The position numbers and the translations under genes are program-made. A stretch of 64,000 nt of DNA from the NCBI GenBank assembly GCA_020466095.1, contig CM035808.1, positions 77,935,863 through 77,999,862 on the forward strand. Reading direction: 5' to 3'. Source of the DNA: Chlorops oryzae. Taxonomy: Eukaryota; Arthropoda; Insecta; Diptera; Chloropidae. This document shows, piece after piece, positions 1-8,976 of this stretch. The notes under the pieces were generated by a model that did not search any database, had not been told where the DNA came from, and saw only the letters and a program-made list of their open reading frames with translations. Every line of letters begins with the position of its first letter. Within the stretch, counting starts at the first letter, position 1.

Positions 1-1947
1 TGAATCAAGCCTTTCTAGGAGGCCGTTCATTACGATGAGCCACAGAAGAGGTGATAATACTCCCCCTTGGGGAGTTCCTCTTCTGACCCTTCGCGTCCTT
101 ACCGAGCTTCCCCATTCCGCTACGACAGTTCTGTCCGTAAGCAGTCCATGAATCATCTCGACTAATCTGCCCGGTATGCCCAGACTAACAAGAGAACTTG
201 TGATGGCCTCCGGATGTACGTAATTAAAGGCTCCCTCAATGTCTAGGAAGGCCCCCAGTAAGAACTCCTTGTGAGTCAAGGAGCCCTCCACTTGATTTAT
301 CAAGCAGTAAAGAGCCGTATCCACCGACTTCCCCCTCGTATATGCATGCTGGGAGTTGGATAGCCTACTTTTGGGAACTTTGCTCCTAATGTATATCTCA
401 AGGAGTCTCTCCAGGGTTTTCAGGAGAAAGGAGGAGAGACTAATGGGACGAAAGTCCTTAGGTGAGGTGTGTGATCTTTTTCCCGCTTTGGGAATGAAAA
501 CAACCCTAGTCATCTTCCAGCCCCTAGGGATGTGTCCCAGGCGGACACAGGCAGTGAAGATCGTCTGGAGCCACTTAAGCGCCATACTGAGCGTTTTCTG
601 TAGCTGTGCAGGGAAAATACCGTCTAGGCCAGGTGATTTATATGGCTGAAAGGATCTTACAGCCCATATAATCCTGTTTTCATTGACTATATCCGACAGC
701 AGCAAGCTATCCTCCGCCAGGTTCGATGGGATCAGACTAATCCCTTGCTCCTGAGCTGGAGGAAAGTGCTTATCCATCAGAAGCTCGAGGGATTCCTCGC
801 TACTTGTAGCCCACCCCCCATTATCGGTCTTAATATAACCAATCGCAGGAGCTCTTTTTGACAGAATTTTACGAAATCTTGTAGCTTCTGAGCTGCTTTC
901 CACTGATTCGCAGAAAGCCCTCCATGAAGTCCTTTTAGATTTCCTAATCTCCGTCTTATATATGTTAAGGCTAGCCCTGTATACCTGCCAGTCCTCTGCT
1001 TCATTCGAGCTCTTGGCCCTATTAAACAACCTTCTGCACGATGCTCTGAGACATTCGATGTCCTCATTCCACCAGTGCGGCTTAGATTTCCCACAGCGTT
1101 TGATTATAGGGCATGCTACATTGTGAGCTTCCCTGTATGCGGTAGTTAGACTCTCTGTCATACACTCCAATTCCTCAGAGTTAGTAGGTGTTCGCGGAGT
1201 GTCTATCAGAAAAGGCCCAATAGTCTCGCTAAAAGTTTTCCAGTTCGTGTTACGGTTGTTCCTGTACGACAGAACCTTGACCTGCTGTGTTCCAGCATTC
1301 ACAGTGAACTGTATATACCGATGGTCGGAGAAGGAGTGCTCCTCCAGCACCTTCCAGTCAGTAACAAAATTTTCGTCCAGAAGAGATGTCAGTGTGATGT
1401 CTAGCACTTCTCTCCGGTTAGCTGTTATGAATGTGGGTTCTTCCCCCCTATTGCATATGCCTACGTTTTCGTTGCATAAATAATCAAAAAGTGACTCACC
1501 CCTTTCATTTGTGTCCGTGCTGCCCCATATTGTATGGTGCGCGTTTGCATCAGCCCCCACCACCACACCAATGCCCATGATTCTTGCTTCCGCCAAGAGT
1601 CCTCTTAAAACGGGAGGGGGAGCTTCTATATCGTGGGCCATGTAGGCCGAGGCCAGCCAGGTCCTCCTGCCACCCGCCTCTATACAAACAGCGACCGTGT
1701 CGTGATCGCTAAAGTTTTGCAGGAAGAAAGCGTTAAAATTTTTCTTAACTAGAATGCATGACCTTGGTTTACCTGAACCAGTCTGACTGAAAATATTGTA
1801 ATTTGAGGTGCCAATCCCACAGATCTGATTGTTCCATACCCATGGTTCCTGGACCAGCACCGCATCAGCTCCACCTTGCTCAAGGTGGATAAGAAGATTG
1901 GCGGCGGCCGCCTTCGAGTGGTGGAGATTAATCTGAAGTACCCTCAT
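1..1947 (-). CDS. Non-LTR retrotransposon ORF2: AP-type endonuclease plus reverse transcriptase (partial)
   Basis: The frame starts with ATG at 1945-1947 and has no stop for 649 codons, to the window edge. The N-terminal third is an APE-type endonuclease that nicks target DNA: it shows a QEPW motif near residue 36, a GADANAHH..WG block and an SDHRY block. The reverse transcriptase follows, with FRPISL, the catalytic-aspartate motif FLDIEGAFNYV and the GTPQGGVLSPLLW block. The YADD box would lie just beyond the edge. The start overlaps the ORF1 stop by 20 nt in a different frame, implying coupled or reinitiated translation. No lesion is visible. Confidence 0.87.
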   Translation of the reverse strand, partial: MRVLQINLHHSKAAAANLLIHLEQGGADAVLVQEPWVWNNQICGIGTSNYNIFSQTGSGKPRSCILVKKNFNAFFLQNFSDHDTVAVCIEAGGRRTWLASAYMAHDIEAPPPVLRGLLAEARIMGIGVVVGADANAHHTIWGSTDTNERGESLFDYLCNENVGICNRGEEPTFITANRREVLDITLTSLLDENFVTDWKVLEEHSFSDHRYIQFTVNAGTQQVKVLSYRNNRNTNWKTFSETIGPFLIDTPRTPTNSEELECMTESLTTAYREAHNVACPIIKRCGKSKPHWWNEDIECLRASCRRLFNRAKSSNEAEDWQVYRASLNIYKTEIRKSKRTSWRAFCESVESSSEATRFRKILSKRAPAIGYIKTDNGGWATSSEESLELLMDKHFPPAQEQGISLIPSNLAEDSLLLSDIVNENRIIWAVRSFQPYKSPGLDGIFPAQLQKTLSMALKWLQTIFTACVRLGHIPRGWKMTRVVFIPKAGKRSHTSPKDFRPISLSSFLLKTLERLLEIYIRSKVPKSRLSNSQHAYTRGKSVDTALYCLINQVEGSLTHKEFLLGAFLDIEGAFNYVHPEAITSSLVSLGIPGRLVEMIHGLLTDRTVVAEWGSSVRTRRVRRGTPQGGVLSPLLWLIVMNGLLERLDS

Positions 1948-3655
1948 GTACTCCAGCAATCTCCACCATCGTTGCGTCCGCCTCGTCGCTCGACGCCAGG
2001 AGGTCATCCTCGAAGAGGCGCGTAAGGCTGGTAATCGACCCAGCTGTGGATATGGACTCCCTTCGCTCTGCAGTCTCCGCAGAAGACTGAAGGGAGTCCT
2101 CAGCTGCGGTCTCCACCTCCACACCGCACCCAGGTTTCCGGGTGAGGGATTCCGACGTGGTGCCTGTGCCGACCGCGGATTGGGGTCCCTCCTCCGCTCC
2201 CGTGTTTTCCACAGGTGCTGCGGAGGAACCCAGGGTGTTCACCACCCCTGCGGTCACGCTAATCACTGCCGAGTTTTCGGCAGCGATGCACCCTGCCTTC
2301 CCACTACTGGTGGGACCATGTTCTCCGGCATCAGTCCGGTACACTTTCAGCGCTACCTTACTGAAGCCGTAGGATACGATCCCCTCCGACTCCGCTAGAG
2401 GTTTCAGGGACTCGGCGTTTAGTACGAGTACCACTTGCCGAGTTGGTCCCACCGACTCCTCTAGCTTAGCTAGCTTCCAGTTGTGGGTTGGAAGGCTTGG
2501 GTTGCATATCCTAAACATTTTTAGGATATGCTCCGGTTCGGAAGGTGTGGTCGGGATCCAAGCTCGAGCTCTTGGACGAGAAGGAATATCCTTTTGGTCC
2601 ACCGCCACCAGCTTGGCTCCCGGCCACACCTCCCCTACTTTCGCGATGGCTGCCTTGTACAAGGCAACCGATCGCTCATTTGAGCAGGCGACCAATTTCA
2701 CCTGCCCCTGATGCCAGCCAGCATCGTCGCAGGAGGGAGGAGGCCCTGGATTTTCTTCCAAAACCTGGAAGAAGACGGAAGCGAGGGCCATCTCCACCCA
2801 CTTCCACTTGTCCTTGGGTATCCTACCCTCCTCGACGCTGCTGTCAAGTACGCCCAGGATCAGGCTATTTTTGGCCACCTCGCTGTAAGACCTCGAAGGA
2901 TTGACTTTGGGTCTCTTCACCTGAGGAGGTTCCTCCTCCTGAGACCTTTGCCTCTTCGAGGCAAGTCCCACCTTCGAGGCTTCCGCCTGGACCTTACGGG
3001 CCCACTCCAGAGATGCAGCTTGCTGCGCAGTAAGCTGCTCTCTGGGAGTGTTCCCGTATTTTTCTGCAATTTTTCCGGCCATGCGTCTGTCCGAGTACGC
3101 CTTTTTCGAAGGTGGCATCCTCTTTCTGGGATTTCCTCCTGCCAAAGTCTTGGCAGAAGGATTCCCAGTAGAGGTTGCCTCCACTCGAGCAAGACCCTTG
3201 CTGGTGCTGGTTCCCTGGTCCAGAGAGCCTCCTGCAGGGGTAGTGCCAGTCGTACTCGGCAGATGCAGCGGCGACTGGGTTGCCGGAATCACCACTGCTG
3301 GTGACTCTGGGGGTTTCGAAGCCCTGCCTGCTTTGGCTAGCGGTGGCTTTGGTTTGGGGGGAAAACTTCCACTGGTAACTCCTGTAGAAGATCCCCTGGG
3401 ATTTGCATTTGGCTTCAAAGCCGAAGAAGAAGAGGCGGTCGAAGGTCCCAGTGCTGAAGACCTTCCTGCGCTCTTTAATGTTTGTTTTGTGTTATTTTTG
3501 CTGTTATTGTACATGTAAAAAGGGTCCCCCCTCGTGGCCGCTATCCTTAATCCGAAGTGCAGTCGCTTATATAGGTCCATGGGTATCTGTGCCGAAGCAG
3601 GGAGGTCCATGCGAGGGTTGACATGTGCCCTTATGGGACACATGTTCAGAGCCAA
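1928..3655 (-). CDS. Non-LTR retrotransposon ORF1 (DUF4780-like RNA-binding/gag-like protein)
   Basis: A 575-residue open frame lies directly upstream of ORF2. The N-terminal half is low-complexity (Ser/Thr/Pro/Lys-rich), with basic patches such as RKRMPPSKKAY and KRPKVNPSRSYSEVAK. A globular region at about residues 310-450 has the W..A.L..V......PRARAW pattern followed by a NW.L......G segment, which resembles the DUF4780 domain found in many insect retroelement ORF1 proteins. No CCHC zinc knuckle is visible. The C-terminal tail is acidic. The role is inferred as RNA binding and RNP assembly. The first Met is used; Met16 or the Met in MYNNS would be alternatives. Confidence 0.75.
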   Translation of the reverse strand: MALNMCPIRAHVNPRMDLPASAQIPMDLYKRLHFGLRIAATRGDPFYMYNNSKNNTKQTLKSAGRSSALGPSTASSSSALKPNANPRGSSTGVTSGSFPPKPKPPLAKAGRASKPPESPAVVIPATQSPLHLPSTTGTTPAGGSLDQGTSTSKGLARVEATSTGNPSAKTLAGGNPRKRMPPSKKAYSDRRMAGKIAEKYGNTPREQLTAQQAASLEWARKVQAEASKVGLASKRQRSQEEEPPQVKRPKVNPSRSYSEVAKNSLILGVLDSSVEEGRIPKDKWKWVEMALASVFFQVLEENPGPPPSCDDAGWHQGQVKLVACSNERSVALYKAAIAKVGEVWPGAKLVAVDQKDIPSRPRARAWIPTTPSEPEHILKMFRICNPSLPTHNWKLAKLEESVGPTRQVVLVLNAESLKPLAESEGIVSYGFSKVALKVYRTDAGEHGPTSSGKAGCIAAENSAVISVTAGVVNTLGSSAAPVENTGAEEGPQSAVGTGTTSESLTRKPGCGVEVETAAEDSLQSSAETAERRESISTAGSITSLTRLFEDDLLASSDEADATMVEIAGVHEGTSD

Positions 3656-4150
3656 CCAGCGTTAAGCGGGACGAAAGTCAACCGCACCTGCACCACCAAC
3701 TTAACGGCGACGGATAAGGAACGTACCACGAGGCCTGCCAAGGTTTTACCGGGACGGAGACAACTGTGGCATTAGCCCGAAAGCCATTTCGGTAGGGTAT
3801 CACCCCGACCTACTCAGGTAACAGAATACCACAGTTGCCAGCCCAAGACGTCAAGTCCGAATCAGGTGTCCAAGAGAAAAGGCCAAGGTCGTTGCCGTTC
3901 AAGCCGTAGGTAACTTTACTCAGCACGCAGCCAATCCAACACGGGAAGCCCCAGTGGAGAAACGAAGTCTCCGTTGGCATAGCCTGCGTGCATCATCGAC
4001 CCTGTTACCTAAAGAGGGGGGTTTGGTCCGCGACGGAGCTTTGCACCGAGGCGCTATGACTCCGTAAACCATCTACTCAATCTGAGTAGGTGGCACCCCC
4101 TATCCGCCACCTGGGGACGCGCCCGATGGGTACCCACCCGCACGGGTGTT
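3656..4150 (-). other. 5' leader of the LOA-like element
   Basis: This roughly 495-bp GC-rich stretch lies between the ORF1 start and the AT-rich flank and has no gene. By position it should be the 5' UTR with an internal promoter, but I recognise no specific promoter element. The exact 5' boundary and target duplication could not be fixed. Confidence 0.4.
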
Positions 4151-4224
4151 TCCTACTTATAACATATATATTTATAAATTGTTAATAAAAGTTGTAATGA
4201 GAAAAAATTGGCGCCGCAGGGATA

Positions 4225-4300
4225 AATTTTTTCATAACATTTTAAATCTACGCAGAATAAAAATTTTTTACAAATAGATTTAAAATGTTATGAAAAAATT
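4225..4300. repeat. Perfect 26-bp inverted repeat (hairpin)
   Basis: Positions 4225-4250 and 4275-4300 are exact reverse complements (26/26) separated by 24 nt. The arms are AT-rich, beginning AATTTTTTCATAACATT. The structure lies just outside the 5' end of the LOA-like element. It could be a tiny MITE or a palindromic end of another repeat. Confidence 0.9.
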
Positions 4301-4900
4301 AGAGCTACATAAATGCTTCATAAATGTTGCAGTAAAAAATAATTGATTCATTTTCAATTTTATTAAAATTAAATGGTTGTTAGGCAAGGATAAAGATTAT
4401 TATTACGTTTCATATCTTACTTCAAGAAATCTTTGGAGACTGCTTTCCCCGATTCCATAATCGTTCGGAGGTGATGGGCACTGGTGATCCCAACTGACTG
4501 CGATTAATGTCGCAACTGGCAGGCGGAACCCATGTCATTGTTAATAAAAACTCGGACGGGTTTACTTGTGAACCCAATTTGGCATCGAATAACGAGACGT
4601 GAGGTTGAGGTCGGGTACTTCCCTTTTGGAATGTTGATCATGTCAACTGTCGGGCTCCCACGTTCGTCAGGTAGTCCGCGTGATTTGAAAAATGCTGACC
4701 TCTGAACCCGCTTCATGCGGTTACCGATGGATTGGTGGTTCGAACAACTGTCATTGCTTCCCCTTAGAGAGAGTCCAAGGATCAGCATTCGAAGACAATT
4801 GAAATTCATCGCATGCAAGGGGCTTTAAATGCAAGCTCAACTTCCGAAGGCGGCGGATCGGCGTTGTTCTGGAAAATCAGGGTCGGGGCTCCAACCGGAT
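4301..4900. other. Unassigned intergenic stretch
   Basis: No coding region or recognised repeat boundary was found. It abuts the left arm of the large palindrome and may belong to the same element, but the right arm does not extend this far. Confidence 0.4.
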
Positions 4901-5383
4901 GTTAGGTGGAGAGTGCGTCAAGCCAGATTGGAAACCTCTGATCCTGATCGACTCAAAGGAAAAAAAAATGTTGGGGAACGCAGGAAGACAAATTAACTGC
5001 AGCATCGGCCATATCCATAAATCTAAATATTTCCACATTGTAACATGATGCCGGGACTTTTGAAAAATAATTTATAACAACGTCCAAGCGATATTTGTCG
5101 AAGTTGCATTCTTACAAACTCTTGACTTAAAAGGCACTTGAAGAAAGACTCGGACACAAAATCTCGATTCCAAGCGATGTACAGTTGAACCTGCCGGCCA
5201 CTAGGCAGCAATAGCGTAATTCGAATCACACAGTTTTCCTATAATGTTGCAGTCATAGGGAAACCAATATCATAAAAAAATGAAAACAAATAAACTGCCC
5301 AAAGAGAGCTCAATGCTTATCGGGACAACTCCGTCCAACTTGGAAAACCCAGGCAAGGGAGAATTCTGCCGATGTTGCATTCC
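4901..5383. repeat. Left arm of a large foldback-type palindrome
   Basis: This stretch is an imperfect reverse complement of 5516-5773 continued at 23955-24187. Matching landmarks include the GTTAGGTGG/CCACCTAAC ends, the blocks around CTTGACGCA and the block around AAGTGCC. A 132-nt loop (5384-5515) separates the arms. The right arm is split by the insertion of 5774-23954. No transposase is seen, so this is a non-autonomous foldback element or an inverted duplication. Confidence 0.8.
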
Positions 5384-5515
5384 AACGCAAGCGGCCAGCA
5401 AGCCGTCGACGGCTCAGCCGCGGCACAATGCTTAGGAGTAAACCAAAATTCCTAACGCTGGGAGTTCGATTTGGAATCCGTGACTACGAAGGTCGATCTC
5501 CCTGCACCGATCGTG

Positions 5516-5773
5516 GGAATGCAACGTCGACAGAATTCTCCCTTGCCTGGGTATTCCAAGTCGGACGGAGTCGTGCCGATAAGCATAAGGCCCTCTTTTG
5601 GCAGTTTATTTGTTTAGTTTTTTTTATGATAATGGTTCCCTTATGACTGCAACATTGTAGGAAAACTGTGCGATTCTAATTACGCTATTGCTGCCCGCTT
5701 GCCGGCAGGCCTAACTGTTCGTCGCTTGGAATCGAGCTTTTGTGGACGAGTCTTTTTTTAAGTGCCTTTGAAG
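5516..5773. repeat. Right arm of the palindrome, proximal part
   Basis: Imperfect reverse complement of about 5130-5383. It stops abruptly at CTTTGAAG (5766-5773), the left copy of the 8-bp target duplication of the inserted hAT-type element. The arm resumes at 23955. Confidence 0.82.
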
Positions 5774-6097
5774 CAGAACGTGTAAACGAAACAAATAACT
5801 TTCGGGTTATGGTTTTTCTTATAAAATTATTTTGGTTTTGATAACGGTTTCATTCTGAAAAAAATTATTTCGGTTTCGGTATCGTTTCGTTCCGGTTACG
5901 GGTTTTTAAAGATTTTAAGAATCGCGGAAAAAATTCAAGATATTAATCTCTTGCAAAGCAAACCCTAAAATTGTTAAATTTTCAACTGTCATTGCTATAC
6001 ATAAAAAATCTTGCCTACGAAATATAGACTTCTAACGCACCTTAACCGTTCAGGATTCAGTAAGAGTAGGTGTGATTAGCCGATTCTAGGTCAAGGG

Positions 6098-6250
6098 AAA
6101 ATGGAGCAAAAAAAGTGGAGCAAAAAATGTGGAGCAAAAAAGGTGGAGCAAGAAAAGGTGGAGCAAAAAGTGGCGTAAGAAAAAGGTGGAGTAAGAAAAG
6201 GTGGAGCAAAAAAGGTGGAGCAAGAAAAGGTGGAGCAAAAAAGGTGAGAA
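6098..6250 (+). repeat. GGTGGAGCAAAAAA-type degenerate tandem repeats in the left TIR
   Basis: About ten short units of the form GGTGGAGCAAAAAA or GGTGGAGCAAGAAAA follow each other (period about 14-15 nt, one unit with GGCGTAAG). A mirror array lies in the right TIR at about 22722-22874. Repeated motifs at this spot could be integrase or terminal-protein binding sites; that role is inference. Confidence 0.8.
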
Positions 6251-6658
6251 GATGAGAAGAAAATGTTGAGGAGGAAAAAATGTGTGTCAAAAAATCAAAA
6301 TGTGTGTGTGTGTGTGAGTGTGAGGAGGTTGAAAAAACTAGTTGACAAGATCGATAGGAGAACAGGTGATAAGAGAACAGGTGTTAAAGATGAATAGGAT
6401 TCCTTGTTCTATTTACAAAGGAGATCTTTGAACGCATTTCAAATGCACTGCAGGAGAATGTGATAAAGTGAAGTTAAGAAATTTAAGGCAATAGCACATC
6501 GCTTTCAGTGTGAGAGATCTTTTATCATAGTTTTACACGCTCGAACGGACGGGTTCCTTTTGTTTTTTGAAACGACTGTGGTTGGAAATTGTGGTCAAAT
6601 AATTAGATAACCAAATGTTCTTATCAGGTCAAACGGATATGTATGAGTCATAGTTAAG

Positions 6659-6665
6659 TATAAAA
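6659..6665 (+). promoter_or_regulatory. TATA box in the left TIR
   Basis: TATAAAA within AGTATAAAACGGAG, facing inward, about 114 nt before the ATG of the left-end gene (6779). The identical box in the right TIR faces the polymerase gene, so a single TIR promoter appears to drive both terminal genes. Confidence 0.65.
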
Positions 6666-6778
6666 CGGAGCCCACTCAGAGGACCAATTCAGAAAATTTT
6701 TTCACACTGAGCAGAACAGAGCTCTCCTTCTCAAATTAATAAATAAATAAATAATTTTTTATAAATTTTTTTAAGAAA

Positions 6779-7273
6779 ATGTCAGAACGGAAAAATATGT
6801 CAACAGCACCAACAGGATCAGCAGCACTTACAAGACCGGTACCACCACCACCTGCAGAATCAATAGCATCAGGCAATCAAGACATTGGATCTATTGCCTT
6901 CAACGCAATATCGAAAAAGAAAATTAAATAAACCTTTTCTATCTATGACGAAGATGTCATTTAATAAAAATTTCATGGTGGAGCTGGCAAAAAGGATGAA
7001 AACAAAATATGGACCAAAGGTTGTACTGGAGCTGGCTGAAGCACAATTGGTGCTTCCACCTCGATTTAATGGGCTGAAGGATATAGCGATAGCAAATATA
7101 ATATAAATAGCTATCCGCATATTATAAGGAAGTGCGGTGATGAGAGCAGTCCAATGCTTGAGCTGATTAAAGAGGACGAAATTGTAGAAGAAGAAGAAGA
7201 AGAACAAGGAAGTATTCCACTTTCTCAACCGTTTACGGATGATGATTTGAAACAATTATTAAATTTTCATTAA
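6779..7273 (+). pseudogene. Left-end Polinton gene of unknown function, broken by two frameshifts
   Basis: It begins with ATG 53 nt inside the left TIR under the TIR promoter. The first segment (50 codons, Pro/Ala/Ser-rich, ending at TAA 6929-6931) is followed by a segment in another frame with MVELAKRMKTKYGPKVVLE. A third segment, back in the first frame, has an acidic run of Glu residues and ends at 7271-7273. Codon-like content is continuous across all three, and the breaks lie near an A-rich run at about 6910-6930 and near 7100. This suggests one original protein of roughly 160 residues with two compensating shifts. Function not recognised; a spliced or two-gene arrangement cannot be excluded. 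Confidence 0.5.
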
Positions 7274-7431
7274 AATATAAATTTTTATTAAATATATCTT
7301 TAAAATTTTTTTTTATTAAATATAATTTTTAGTTTCTTAAAATTAATTGTCTGAAAAGAAAAGAAAAGAAAAAAAAAGGAAAAAAATTTAATAAATACAA
7401 GAAGAAAAACAAAAAATTTTGTCTACTTACT

Positions 7432-7716
7432 TTAATGTACAAGATGAATATCACAATCGTGATCACCGAAACATAGCTCCAGCGATTCATTACTACAAGA
7501 CACAAAAAATAAACTACTTTGAAGTGCCTGCAGTCCCGGTATCCTGATGTACTCGCCATTCAGCTCCAGGGTGCTCTCATCCTCTAAATGCAGAACAAGT
7601 TTAATACTTGTCCTGGCATTTAATTTAAGCGACCATCCACGAATCCTCGTTAATCCTAACTTTAATTGAGTAGGATTTTGAATTCCAAATAAATTGAACG
7701 TTCTAATTAAATCCAT
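7432..7716 (-). CDS. Small Polinton accessory protein (94 aa), unknown
   Basis: Opens with MDLIRTFNLFGIQNPTQ and contains alternating hydrophobic and polar stretches (IKLVLHLEDESTLELNGEYI) suggesting a compact beta-rich fold. There are no transmembrane segments or metal motifs. A perfect TATAAAA box lies 36-42 nt upstream of the ATG, strong local support for a real transcript. It is separate from the large minus-strand cluster. I do not recognise the family. Confidence 0.55.
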   Translation of the reverse strand: MDLIRTFNLFGIQNPTQLKLGLTRIRGWSLKLNARTSIKLVLHLEDESTLELNGEYIRIPGLQALQSSLFFVSCSNESLELCFGDHDCDIHLVH

Positions 7717-7751
7717 CTTTCGCTATGATTTCAGAAAACGAAAACCTTCTC

Positions 7752-7758
7752 CTTTTAT
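7752..7758 (-). promoter_or_regulatory. TATA box of the 94-aa gene
   Basis: Minus-strand TATAAAA in the context GAGTATAAAAGGAG, about 40 nt before the start codon of the gene at 7432-7716. Confidence 0.65.
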
Positions 7759-7759
7759 A

Positions 7760-8311
7760 CTCGTTTGAACTGAGAAAAACCACAAAAAATGTTTAAATCA
7801 ACATGACCCCCGTGGGAAAAAAGTTTGACCACAATCAATACGCACTATAGAATATTCTAGAATAGCAGGCATCTTCAAACAAGTTCTTAAAACCTAATTT
7901 CGACTAACCGATAAGAGCCTGTATCCAAACAACCATCCTACTACCCTTGAAAAACAAAAAATTTGATTGACGCACTGAGACCTTTTAAGAGTTTATTACG
8001 CAACTGATAAGGACACACCACAACTGACCTTGAAGAAAGCGTGGGAATTTTAGATAACCGCATAAAAACAATTGGTTTGACTACATAGACCTACCACAAG
8101 ATTTTTTACGAAACTACAACTGACCTTGAAGAAACTGTGTGTGGAATTTTTAGACTGTCGAAGACCACCAGACAAAAAAAATTCATTTTCTTATCATAAA
8201 AAAAAAAAAAAAAATATAGAATAAAACAAAAACAACAACAAAAGTGAAATGTGTGCATATTAGTTTTATTTTTAAACATTTTTTTTGTAGAGTGTGTACA
8301 GAATATTAAAA
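7760..8311. other. Polinton intergenic region with a short direct repeat
   Basis: No gene is seen. A degenerate direct repeat with the core CAACTGACCTTGAAGAAA occurs at about 8020 and 8118, each followed by GTGGGAATTTT or GTGGAATTTT. A long A run lies at about 8200-8213. The paired repeat may be regulatory, but this is only a guess. Confidence 0.4.
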
Positions 8312-8863
8312 TTATACACTAGTCCACGATATCGATGATGGCCATGTGGACATTGTTGATTTATTATTAATATATTTTGTTAAAGCAATAGAGTTTCTTA
8401 GTGCACAGGCATATTTCTTATTTTTTCTACTCTTCTCCTTACAATGATAATTACATTTTACTTCTGAATCAAAATTGTATGAACGATTTATTTCTTTCAA
8501 TGAATGAGTACAATCAATTTCTTTTATTCCAGAAATAAGACAATCCTGTAGCAGTTCCTTCGCCCACAATGCTTTTTCCTCGCCTTTAACATAGATTTGA
8601 TAGTCCTTGAGAAGAAATTTGAGATATTTTTTCACTTCACCTAAAGTGAAGACACCAGAGTCCCAATCCAGCATATGATAATAGTTTTGTAGCCAAAAAA
8701 CAGATTTCTTTTCATTATCATTTAATAATCGACAACTAAATGGTGATTTTATAAGAAAATGAAAATATTTCTTTTCGCTGAAACAAAAAGCTACTTCCTT
8801 GAAAATAAACTGGTTATTTATGCTTTGAAATCCTTGACAATCGAAAACAACAAATTTTAACAT
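8312..8863 (-). CDS. Polinton-associated protein (183 aa) with C-x2-H...CA pattern, possibly RNase H-like
   Basis: The protein starts MLKFVVFDCQGF and contains IYVKGEEKALWAKELL at about residues 91-106. Near the C-terminus it shows a CNYHC cluster followed by KKYACALRNSIALTKYI. From memory, a family with the pattern FDxQGF...KGxEK.W...C..H....CA is common in insect genomes. Its layout recalls RNase H-fold domains such as the Maelstrom domain, but that link is inference. The frame is complete with ATG and stop. It follows the major capsid gene in the same orientation with a gap of about 110 nt. Confidence 0.6.
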   Translation of the reverse strand: MLKFVVFDCQGFQSINNQFIFKEVAFCFSEKKYFHFLIKSPFSCRLLNDNEKKSVFWLQNYYHMLDWDSGVFTLGEVKKYLKFLLKDYQIYVKGEEKALWAKELLQDCLISGIKEIDCTHSLKEINRSYNFDSEVKCNYHCKEKSRKNKKYACALRNSIALTKYINNKSTMSTWPSSISWTSV

Positions 8864-8976
8864 TGCTTAAGATATCTCTGATTGATGTTTTCCAGACGAC
8901 GACGATGACGATGATCCTTTTCATTCAAAGTCTAAGAATGAACTAAATAATCATCTATGTAAATTTATGATTTATA

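Larger units (their letters stand above)
1..4150 (-). mobile_element. LOA-like (Jockey superfamily) non-LTR retrotransposon, 3' part beyond the window
   Basis: Two overlapping minus-strand reading frames (ORF1, then endonuclease-reverse transcriptase ORF2) form the classic non-LTR layout. The DNA here is clearly more GC-rich than the surrounding AT-rich sequence, and base composition changes abruptly near 4150, which I take as the approximate 5' end. Both frames are open across everything visible, so this copy looks young. The 3' half of ORF2, the 3' UTR and the tail lie beyond position 1. The LOA assignment rests on the style of the RT and EN motifs and is less certain than the Jockey-superfamily assignment. 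Confidence 0.8.
6065..6725 (+). repeat. Left terminal inverted repeat of the Polinton (661 bp)
   Basis: Near-identical in inverse orientation to 22247-22907. The two copies are the same length and diverge immediately inside AGAGCTCT. The repeat holds a GGTGGAGCAAAAAA-type tandem array near its outer end, a TG-dinucleotide run, and a core promoter at its inner end. TIRs serve as integrase substrates and, for protein-primed polymerases, as replication origins. Confidence 0.95.

Noticed and set aside
777..1094. 105-codon minus-strand frame
   Set aside because: It overlaps the intact ORF2 of the LOA-like element in a different frame and shows no motif.
2711..3304. 197-codon plus-strand frame opposite ORF1
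   Set aside because: Antisense shadow in GC-rich coding DNA; ORF1 on the other strand has recognisable domains.
6057..6290. Open frame with repeated LFLLHLF residues on the minus strand (and its mirror at 22682-22909)
   Set aside because: It is the translation of the GGTGGAGCAAAAAA array of the TIR, present in both inverted copies and without protein-like composition.
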